Below are positions 26,141-32,703 of a stretch of DNA of 32,703 nucleotides, one piece after another. The notes under the pieces were generated by a model. That model ran no database searches. It saw only the letters and a program-made list of their open reading frames with translations, and was not told the origin of the DNA. Origin of the DNA: Pseudomonas cyclaminis (GTDB lineage: Bacteria > Pseudomonadota > Gammaproteobacteria > Pseudomonadales > Pseudomonadaceae); contig NZ_JADDUM010000261.1 in NCBI RefSeq assembly GCF_015163715.1, positions 1-32,703 on the forward strand, read 5' to 3'. Numbering within the stretch: the first letter of the stretch is position 1; each line of letters begins with the position of its first letter. The translations under genes and the position numbers were made by a program.

Positions 26141-26144
<4 letters not shown>
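25353..26144 (-). CDS. ABC-2 type transporter permease, PQQ alcohol-system associated
   Basis: A 263-aa membrane protein with six hydrophobic helices and the ABC-2 export signature near the C-terminal half (FFLSSALYPLWKMRDSSEWL, then NPFTHAVELVRFALY). The N-terminus MNAYWQCLRGIVLREWLRF is cytoplasmic. Its ATG overlaps the ATPase stop (ATGA). With the ATPase it forms an export-type ABC pump that in P. putida is placed beside the ped alcohol dehydrogenase genes. The substrate is unknown; aldehydes, alcohols or a cofactor/metal ligand are possible. Confidence 0.88.
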
Positions 26145-26877
<733 letters not shown>

Positions 26878-26881
<4 letters not shown>

Positions 26882-27837
26882 GGCGTCACCACCACACCCC
26901 ACGGGTAGCGCCCGACTTTCACCGACTTGATCACCTTGAGGCTGGCCACGTCGATCACCGACACATCGCCGCTCACGCCATTGGTGGCGAGCAACTGTTT
27001 CTGGTCCGGGGTGAACGCCATCTGCCACACGCGACGCCCCACCAGCAGGTAGTCGAGAATCTCAAAGGTCTTGGCGTCGATCACCGCCACATGGTTGGCC
27101 GGGCCGAGGGCGACAAAGCCATATTTGCCGTCGGCGCTGAGCTTGATCCCCACCGGCTGCACCTTGTCCGGGTGCACGCCCTTGAGGGTGAAGGTCAGGG
27201 TCTTGAGGATGGTGCGGCTGGCCACGTCGAGAATGGTCACGGTGCCGCCGATTTCCGCCGAGGCCCACAGTTGCGAACCGTCGTGGTTGAACTCGACAAA
27301 GCGCGGACGCTGGTCCACCAGGGTGCTGTCGGCCAGGGTCTGGGTGCTGGTGTCGATCCAATGCAGCATGTTGGTGGTTTCACTGGTGTTCACCGCCCAT
27401 TTGCCGTCCGGGCTGACGGCCATGCCTTCGGGCTCCACGCCGACGTTGATCTGGCCGAGCACCTTGGCTGTCTCGGTGTCGATCACTGTGACCAGTGCGT
27501 CGTCTTCGTTGGACACGTACAGCCAGCGGTTATTGGGGTGCAGGGCGAACTGCTCGGGGTCTTTGCCGGAGGGCAGTTCCTTGATGATCCTGCGCGTGGC
27601 CACGTCCATCACCTGCACCCGGTCCGAGTCGCTGGCGCAGATGTACAGCAGCTTGTTGTCGTGGGACAGCAGCAGGCCCCTGGGGCGCTGGCCGACCTTG
27701 AGGGTGTCGGTGACTTGCAGGGTCTGCATGTCGATCAGGCTCAGGCTGTTGTCTTTCTCGTTGGAGACCCAGGCGGTGCTGGCCACGGCGTGCCCGGCGG
27801 CAAGCAGCAGGGCGCATGAAAGCAGGGTGCGGCGCAT
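26878..27837 (-). CDS. YVTN-type beta-propeller protein, PQQ-dependent catabolism associated
   Basis: A 319-aa exported protein (signal peptide MRRTLLSCALLLAAGHAVAS, cleavage near 20). The mature part is a seven-bladed YVTN/NHL-like propeller with repeating units such as LYICASDSDRVQVMDVATRR, LYVSNEDDALVTVIDTETAK and LLATNGVSGDVSVIDVASLK. Homologues are regular members of PQQ alcohol-oxidation clusters. No catalytic residues can be assigned; a periplasmic scaffold or ligand-binding role is inference. AAGGA lies upstream of the ATG. It overlaps the ATPase start. Confidence 0.87.
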
Positions 27838-27863
27838 GGCGGATTCCTTATTATTGTGGGCGA

Positions 27864-29045
27864 TCAGGGGAAGCGGCAGGTCACCTCGGGCTTGTCATAG
27901 CCCAGGCTGTCCATTTCGTTGGTGGGGTGCAGGAAACCCTCCTGGGGCGATGTGCTGACCAGGGCGCGCGGTTGCACGATGGGGATCGGTTGGCGCAATT
28001 GGCCGTTCCAGGCGCGGTAGCTGAGCTTGCGACCCTTGAAGCCGTCGAGGGGCAATTGTTCGCTGATTGCCAATTGGCGGATCGCCATGGGCTCGACCTG
28101 GCGCAGCTTGGTCACCGCACTGGCGAGGCTGCGCACGGCCATCCAGGCGGCGAAATCACGGTCATTCATCCAGCGCCCGGCCAGGGCCTCGAAGCGTTTT
28201 TGCAATTGCGCCGCGCCATAGGTCTCGACGGTTTTGTGCCAGCCGGTGGGCGTGAGGCCCTGGGTGCCGGCCACGGGACGCGGGTACCAGGTTTGATAAG
28301 GCACGTACTCGCCGAAGTCGCCACGCTCGTCGGCCACCAGCACCACATCGTATTCGGCGGTCTGGGTGAACAACGGCATATCCGCCTGGGCGCTGCGGCG
28401 CTGGTCGTTATCGAAGCGCCAGGCTTTTTCCGCCACCAGTTGCACACCAAAACGCTTGGCGGCGCGGCGCAGGGCGGCGGCGTACGCCTGGTCATCCTCG
28501 GTGGGGCCGACGATCAGCAGCGCCTTCTGCCACTTGCGCAGCACCAGGAACTGCGCCAACGCATCGGCGAGCATCGCCCGGCTTGGCAGCGTATGCAGCA
28601 CGTTGCCCAGGCAGTCGCTGCTGCGCAGGCGGTCATCGGGGCTGCCGGCGTTGAACAGCAGGCTGTCGGGCAGGGCGGCGCTGAGTTGGCGCAGGCTGGC
28701 GGCGGGCGCGTTGACCACGAACAGGCGCAAGCCCTGATCATGCTGGACCTTGGCGGCGGCGAGCAGGGCTTCGGGTGTGTCCACGGTGGCGCTGGTCAGG
28801 CTGTAGTGCTGGTTGAGAAACGCTCCGGTGCTGTTGCTGTCGATGATCGCCAGCTCGGCGCCGCGTTGCCCGGCATCGGCGGGCTCGGGAATCACGTTGG
28901 ACAGCAGCGGGCCTGGGTCGGGCCGATAGCCCAGGTAGCCGATCTGCACCGGCAAGGGCTCGGCGGCCTGGCTGGCTGTGGCCACCCCGGCTGCGCAAAC
29001 AATCGCCAGCAGATAGATCACGGCGTAAGGGGCGAGCTGGCGCAT
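27864..29045 (-). CDS. ABC transporter substrate-binding protein, PQQ alcohol-system associated
   Basis: A 393-aa periplasmic binding protein related to branched-chain amino acid (LivJ-type, family 5/6) receptors. ATG at 29045 is preferred over 29057 or 29075 because GGAG precedes it and the signal peptide begins there (MRQLAPYAVIYLLAIVCAAG, then ATASQAAEP). Typical elements are VQIGYLGYRPD, GAELAIIDSNSTGAF and WQKALLIVGPTEDDQAYAAA. It is first in the operon with propeller, ATPase and permease. A binding protein combined with an export-type ABC pump is unusual; it may act as a loading or sensing subunit. Confidence 0.85.
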   Translation of the reverse strand: MRQLAPYAVIYLLAIVCAAGVATASQAAEPLPVQIGYLGYRPDPGPLLSNVIPEPADAGQRGAELAIIDSNSTGAFLNQHYSLTSATVDTPEALLAAAKVQHDQGLRLFVVNAPAASLRQLSAALPDSLLFNAGSPDDRLRSSDCLGNVLHTLPSRAMLADALAQFLVLRKWQKALLIVGPTEDDQAYAAALRRAAKRFGVQLVAEKAWRFDNDQRRSAQADMPLFTQTAEYDVVLVADERGDFGEYVPYQTWYPRPVAGTQGLTPTGWHKTVETYGAAQLQKRFEALAGRWMNDRDFAAWMAVRSLASAVTKLRQVEPMAIRQLAISEQLPLDGFKGRKLSYRAWNGQLRQPIPIVQPRALVSTSPQEGFLHPTNEMDSLGYDKPEVTCRFP

Positions 29046-29121
29046 AAGGCACTCCATGACAGGTAGCGCCAGCATAGGAACCCTTGTGGTCGCTGCAAAT
29101 ATGCAGAAAGTAGCGCTGGGG

Positions 29122-29138
29122 CAGTACCAAGGTAGTAG
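29122..29138. promoter_or_regulatory. Shared promoter motif in the divergent ABC/pedS2 promoter
   Basis: CAGTACCAAGGTAGTAG lies 76 bases before the binding-protein ATG (minus strand) and 59 bases before the pedS2 ATG (plus strand), in the 152-bp divergent gap. The gap also holds the small palindrome CTGCA-AATA-TGCAG (29093-29106). One site could serve both directions. Confidence 0.65.
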
Positions 29139-29197
29139 CTCGCCACAGGCGCGGCGGTTTTAGCATGGGGCCTCAGTGTGGTGTCAGGGAGTGGGCT

Positions 29198-30460
29198 ATG
29201 TCGGCGTTGTGGCGGATCAATCTGTGGGTCTGCGGTTTCTTCGCCCTGGTCACCTGCGCCTGCACCGCGCTGCTGTTGCATCAGGCGTTGGCGGACGTGG
29301 AGCGCGAGCTGCAATCGGCCGAAGCGGTGGTGCATTACCTGAGCGAAACCGCCGAGCGCGACCCCGCCAGCCTGCAACCGCGCCTCACCGCCAGCCTGCG
29401 CCATGTGCGTGTGCACTGGCTCACGCCCGGCGAGACCGTGCAGGCGCCCAGCGCGCAGGGCCTGGACGCCTGGCTTGGGCGCCTGTTGTTTGTCGAGGCG
29501 CGGCGCCCTGGCCAGGTGCTGGATTTGCCGGACGGGCGACGGGTGTCCATCGCCGTCGACCCACGGGATGAAATCGACGAAGTCTGGGATTCCCTGCAAC
29601 AGCTGCTGGGCCTGTGTGCCCTGGCGCTGGCCCTGAGCCTGTTGACCATCCGCTGGGCCGTGCGCCGGGGCATGGGCGTGCTCGATGAATTGTTGCGTGC
29701 CCTGCAACAGGTGTGCGCCGGCCAGCTCAATGTGCGCCTGCGCAGCCAAGGCGCGCCGGAAGCGCGGCAGCTGGCGCTGCATTTCAATCGCATGACCCAC
29801 GCCTTGGAGCAGGCGCGCACCGACAACACTCAACTCACCCAAACCCTGCTGGCGGTCCAGGAGCAGGAGCGCACTTACCTGGCCCAGACCCTGCACGACG
29901 ACCTCGGCCAATACCTGGCGGGCATTCGCGCCCAGGCCTGCCTGTTGCGACTGGTCAGCGATCAGCCGCACGTGCTGACCCGCACGGTGGGGTTGCTGGA
30001 AGAGCACTGCGAGCACCTGCAGCAAGGTTTCCGCGCCCTGGTCCACGACCTTTACCCGGTGGCGCTGCAACATTTGCCGATGGGCGAAGCGTTCTCGATG
30101 CTGGTGACGCAGTGGCAGGCCAGCCATGGCATCCCATGCCGATTGCAGGTCAGTGCCGACCTGCCGGCGTTGTCCGGCACGGACAAGACCCATCTCTACC
30201 GCCTGCTCCAGGAAGCGCTGACGAATATCCTGCGCCACGCCGACGCCAGCCAGGTGCGCGTGCGCCTGCAGCATCGCGGCTCACGCCTGCGGCTGTGGGT
30301 ACGCGATAACGGGCGCGGTGCCCAGACGCCCCAACGCCCCGGCGTGGGCCTGTATTCGATGTACGAACGCGCGCGCTGCCTGGGTGGCGAATTGCAGATC
30401 CTCAGTCACCCCGGCGCCGGTTGGGCGCTGGCGTTGAACATGCCCTTGGAGGCCCGATGA
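29198..30460 (+). CDS. pedS2: Membrane sensor histidine kinase, PedS2-like
   Basis: A 420-aa kinase. ATG at 29198 follows AGGGAG by six bases. It has helix TM1 (8-28), a periplasmic sensor domain of about 105 residues (29-133), TM2 (134-154), HAMP (155-205) and a NarX-type HisKA_3 region with H233 in AQTLHDDLGQYLAGI. The HATPase includes LLQEALTNILRHADAS and VRDNGRGA. In P. putida KT2440 the kinase at this position, PedS2, controls the lanthanide switch between the Ca- and Ln-dependent alcohol dehydrogenases. The acidic cluster VDPRDEIDEV (120-129) close to TM2 could contribute to metal sensing; this is inference. Overlaps the regulator gene by ATGA. Confidence 0.85.
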   Translation: MSALWRINLWVCGFFALVTCACTALLLHQALADVERELQSAEAVVHYLSETAERDPASLQPRLTASLRHVRVHWLTPGETVQAPSAQGLDAWLGRLLFVEARRPGQVLDLPDGRRVSIAVDPRDEIDEVWDSLQQLLGLCALALALSLLTIRWAVRRGMGVLDELLRALQQVCAGQLNVRLRSQGAPEARQLALHFNRMTHALEQARTDNTQLTQTLLAVQEQERTYLAQTLHDDLGQYLAGIRAQACLLRLVSDQPHVLTRTVGLLEEHCEHLQQGFRALVHDLYPVALQHLPMGEAFSMLVTQWQASHGIPCRLQVSADLPALSGTDKTHLYRLLQEALTNILRHADASQVRVRLQHRGSRLRLWVRDNGRGAQTPQRPGVGLYSMYERARCLGGELQILSHPGAGWALALNMPLEAR

Positions 30461-31083
30461 ATATTCTGTTGGTGGATGACCACGCCGTGGTGCGCCAGGG
30501 TTACGCCAGCCTGCTGCGCGCCTTGCTGCCGGCGGTCGAGGTGCGCGAAGCGGCCAGTGGCGAAGAAGCCTTGAGCCGGGTGCAGGAAGCGGTGCCGCAC
30601 CTGGTGATCATGGACGTCGGCCTGCCGGGCATCAGCGGCCTGGAAGCCACCCGCCGCCTGCGCCAGCGTCTGCCGCAGTTGCGCGTGCTGTTTTTCAGCA
30701 TGCACGACGAGCTGCCGCTGGTGCGCCAGGCCCTGGACGCGGGAGCGGCGGGCTACCTGACCAAAAGCTGCGCGCCCGAGGTGCTGATCGAAGCGGTGCG
30801 GCGCATCCTCGACGGCCACGCCTACATCGAACAGGCCCTGGCCACCGAACTCGCCTACAGCCCCAGCGATCAACGCTTGCAGGGCATGACCCCGCGCGAG
30901 CTGGAAATTTTCCTGATGCTGGCCAAGGGCACCCCGACCCGGGCGATTGCCGACCAGTTGAATATCAGCAGCAAGACCGTGTCCAACCACCTGACCTTGC
31001 TCAAGAGCAAGTTGCAGGTGAGTTCCCATGCCGAGTTGGTGCATTTGGGGATTGATATGGGCGTGGTGCGGGTGGCTGGATAA
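30457..31083 (+). CDS. pedR2: LuxR-type response regulator, PedR2-like
   Basis: A 208-aa NarL/FixJ regulator. The receiver has D7, D8 and the phospho-acceptor D53 (LVIMDVGLPG), plus GYLTKSC. The LuxR helix-turn-helix is near 145-205 (MTPRELEIFLMLAKGTPTRA, then SSKTVSNHLTLLKSKLQVSS). ATG overlaps the pedS2 stop, so the pair is translationally coupled. By synteny it corresponds to PedR2, which in P. putida activates pedE and is needed for pedH repression without lanthanides. Downstream of it P. putida carries the dehydrogenase genes, which are not present in this window. Confidence 0.87.
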   Translation: MNILLVDDHAVVRQGYASLLRALLPAVEVREAASGEEALSRVQEAVPHLVIMDVGLPGISGLEATRRLRQRLPQLRVLFFSMHDELPLVRQALDAGAAGYLTKSCAPEVLIEAVRRILDGHAYIEQALATELAYSPSDQRLQGMTPRELEIFLMLAKGTPTRAIADQLNISSKTVSNHLTLLKSKLQVSSHAELVHLGIDMGVVRVAG

Positions 31084-31103
31084 GCGGGCCAGTGCAGAAC
31101 TCC

Positions 31104-31132
31104 GGTGGGAGGGGGCTTGCTCCCGATGGCGG
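31104..31132. repeat. Single REP element downstream of pedR2
   Basis: GGTGGGAGGGGGCTTGCTCC then CGATGGCGG is a REP left arm, 20 bases after the pedR2 stop. No inverted partner follows before the long repeat that begins near 31165. Confidence 0.7.
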
Positions 31133-31164
31133 CCTGATAGCCGACCAGGATGTTGGATCAGACT

Positions 31165-31262
31165 GGGTACATATCCGTTGCTGCGGTAACGGCCACTTAG
31201 GGTTACGCCCTTACGGCGTGTCACTTTTGTAAAGGCACAAAAGTAACCAAAAGGCCTTCGCC
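31165..31262. repeat. Left part of a long intergenic Pseudomonas repeat
   Basis: The segment containing GTAACGGCC, GGTTACGCCCTTACGGCGTG and TCACTTTTGTAAAGGCACAA, with the small CTTTTG/CAAAAG hairpin, is recognisable from memory as the start of a long repeat scattered through fluorescens-group genomes. It continues after the IS at 32566. It has no open frame of interest and no known function. Confidence 0.6.
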
Positions 31263-32565
31263 GGTATGACTCACCCACATGGGTTACAAATCAGTTCACA
31301 CACATAGGTAACAGTTTTTAACTGGCAGGGTCGATTTCGCGAGGATCTGGCCATGCCCTGGAAAGAGCTGAAACCTATGGACCTTAAAGTGATGTTCATC
31401 GCTGAGTATCTATCTGAAAAGCACAGCTTTAGCCGGCTGTGCCAGGACTACCAGATCAGCCGAAAGACTGGCTACAAATGGGTCGAGCGCTACCAACTGG
31501 AGGGACCCAGTGGGCTCGACGAACGTAGTCGCCGACGGCACAACCAAACCTATGTGGTGCCGGTGGTTGTGAGGCAGGCGATTATTGAGCTTCGTTCGGC
31601 CGGTGAAACGATCCCAGGTCCTAAAAAGATCCAGAACGATCTGATGAAACGTTTTCCGGGGCAGGATCCACCGTCGAAAACGACGATTTACAACATCCTT
31701 AAGGCCGCGGACTTGATCACGCCTCGATCGTCGCGTCAACGTGTCGCGGTCTATCCCAAGCCTTTGCGTAAGGCAGAAACGCCTAATCAGCTCTTCAGCG
31801 CTGATTACAAGGGCCAATTTCTTACCGGAGCGGGCGTTTGGTGCTATCCGCTGACGATCATGGATCATGCCAGTCGCTTCCTGCTTGCCTGCGAGAGCAT
31901 GGCCAATACCAATCTCAAGGAGACCCAGCAAACCTTCGAGCGCGTTTTTCGTGAGTATGGAATGCCTGAGCGCATCCGCACCGATAACGGCGTGCCGTTT
32001 GCGAGTACAGGGCGTGCGGGGCTGTCGCAATTGTCAATCTGGTGGTTACGCCTTGGGATTATCCCTGAGCGAATTGAGCCCGGTCGGCCAGACCAAAATG
32101 GGCGTCATGAACGCATGCACCGGACACTGAAAAGCACCTTTCCCCAACCGCCGGCAATTGCTTGGGAGGCTCAGCAAAAACACTTTGACCGATTTATGCA
32201 GCACTACAATTACGAGCGGGGACACGAGGCACTCGGTCAGAAAACCCCGGCCTCCTGCTACACACCCTCAACTCGGTCCTATCCGGAGAAGCTACCGGAA
32301 ATGGTGTATGCGAGCCATGTTGAGTGTTACCTGGCAGATGGTAGCGGCATCATTAATCGAGCTGGTCTGCGGATATACGTGGGTAACCTGCTCAGGCATC
32401 AGAACATTGGAATGGAGCTGATCAAGGACGGGGTATGGAATGTGATCTTCGGTCCGATGATCCTAGGTCACGTCAATGCCAGGGATGCAAAGAACGGCTA
32501 TGTTTCAATCAAAGTGTCACCTATGTGAATGCACTTTTTTGTAACCTATGTGGTTGTCCCGTACA
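31263..32565 (+). mobile_element. IS481-family insertion sequence, 1303 bp, with 5-bp target duplication
   Basis: The ends are imperfect inverted repeats: left GGTATGACTCACCCACATGG, right (reverse complement) TGTACGGGACAACCACATAG, and both continue GGTTACAAA. Each end has two 13-bp copies of a CACATRGGTWAC-type motif 25 bases apart: 31275-31287 and 31300-31312 on the left, 32541-32553 and 32516-32528 (inverted) on the right. These are probable transposase binding sites. TCGCC flanks the element on both sides (31258-31262 and 32566-32570). One transposase gene fills the interior. The target is the long intergenic repeat downstream of pedR2. Confidence 0.88.
31353..32528 (+). CDS. IS481-family transposase (DDE integrase core)
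   Basis: A 391-aa transposase. The N-terminal helix-turn-helix (about 20-60, FSRLCQDYQISRKTGYKWVE) precedes an RNase H-like core with the catalytic acidic residues visible as Asp in LFSADYKGQF, Asp in RIRTDNGVPF and Glu in GRHERMHRTLK (the DDE triad). Length and layout are typical for the family, and no frameshift or truncation is seen, so the element may be active. AGGAT precedes the ATG. The last codons and stop overlap the inner right-end repeat (TCACCTATGTGA). Codon use is less GC-biased than the flanking chromosomal genes. Confidence 0.95.
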   Translation: MPWKELKPMDLKVMFIAEYLSEKHSFSRLCQDYQISRKTGYKWVERYQLEGPSGLDERSRRRHNQTYVVPVVVRQAIIELRSAGETIPGPKKIQNDLMKRFPGQDPPSKTTIYNILKAADLITPRSSRQRVAVYPKPLRKAETPNQLFSADYKGQFLTGAGVWCYPLTIMDHASRFLLACESMANTNLKETQQTFERVFREYGMPERIRTDNGVPFASTGRAGLSQLSIWWLRLGIIPERIEPGRPDQNGRHERMHRTLKSTFPQPPAIAWEAQQKHFDRFMQHYNYERGHEALGQKTPASCYTPSTRSYPEKLPEMVYASHVECYLADGSGIINRAGLRIYVGNLLRHQNIGMELIKDGVWNVIFGPMILGHVNARDAKNGYVSIKVSPM

Positions 32566-32703
32566 TCGCCCCAACACTCGGTGCCTCGCCTAGGCTCGGC
32601 ATGCCCTCACTCCGGCTTGAATCCGTGGGCCGCCGCCATGCGCCATCCATGGCGCAGGGCGGCTAACCCGGCGTCCTGCCGGGTACCCACGATTCAAGCC
32701 TGC
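32566..32703. repeat. Right part of the interrupted long intergenic repeat
   Basis: The sequence beginning TCGCCCCAACACTCGGTGCC, with CTCGCCTAGGCTCGGCATGC, GGGCCGCCGCCATGCGCC and CCGGCGTCCTGCCGGGTACC (a hairpin), continues the repeat that starts near 31165. It runs off the window end. Removing the IS and one TCGCC copy joins both parts into one uninterrupted stretch. Confidence 0.6.

Noticed and set aside
29165..29197. A longer pedS2 starting at 29165
   Set aside because: The 11 extra residues (MGPQCGVREWA) are polar, precede the membrane helix and have no ribosome site; AGGGAG precedes the ATG at 29198.

Overview
The window looks like chromosomal DNA of a Pseudomonas fluorescens-group bacterium. 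Four things point there: high GC, many REP/BIME palindromes of the type GTGGGAGGGGGCTTGCCCCC, a Pseudomonas-type bkd operon, and a regulator/transporter block whose gene order matches, from memory, the ped (PQQ alcohol oxidation) locus of P. putida KT2440. No rRNA, tRNA, CRISPR or prophage genes were seen.

Layout. (1) 1-6175, minus strand: a citrulline/arginine-type unit made of ctlX (citrulline hydrolase-like), ocd (ornithine cyclodeaminase), a four-gene HisJQMP-type polar amino acid ABC importer and an Lrp/AsnC regulator. (2) 6383-7589: a tandem-GNAT protein and, convergent with it, a small acidic protein with one EF-hand/dockerin-like loop. (3) 7763-14512: ilvE and the bkdA1-bkdA2-bkdB-lpdV branched-chain 2-oxoacid dehydrogenase operon, with divergent bkdR. 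(4) 14515-17017: a UvrD-like helicase carrying an N-terminal Gly-x3 tetrad repeat. (5) 17218-20614: a sulfide detoxification unit (persulfide dioxygenase, BigR, SQR, TauE/SafE exporter) around a clear palindromic operator. (6) 20842-31083: nosP-nahK (nitric-oxide sensor and hybrid kinase), a LuxR-type response regulator (PedR1/ErbR/AgmR-like), a CW-motif rhodanese-like periplasmic protein, a PQQ-associated ABC system with beta-propeller and binding protein, and a PedS2/PedR2-like two-component pair. (7) 31165-32703: a long intergenic Pseudomonas repeat interrupted by a 1303-bp IS481-family element with a 5-bp target duplication.

How the parts fit. Region 1 would import a basic or ureido amino acid, convert citrulline to ornithine and ornithine to proline. 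Region 3 transaminates Val/Leu/Ile and oxidises the keto acids to acyl-CoAs. Region 5 converts sulfide to persulfide, then sulfite, and exports it. Region 6 is the sensory and transport part of the PQQ alcohol-oxidation regulon; the alcohol dehydrogenases themselves are not in the window. A 17-bp motif shared by three promoters in region 6 suggests one regulator controls nosP-nahK, the CW-protein/pedR1 pair, and the divergent ABC-operon/pedS2R2 promoters.

Caution: eight reading-frame breaks occur in otherwise well conserved genes (ilvE, lpdV, bkdB, bkdA2, helicase twice, nosP, nahK). Seven are explained by one missing base, often beside a short G, C or A run. They look more like sequence errors than decay, so corrected gene limits are given.
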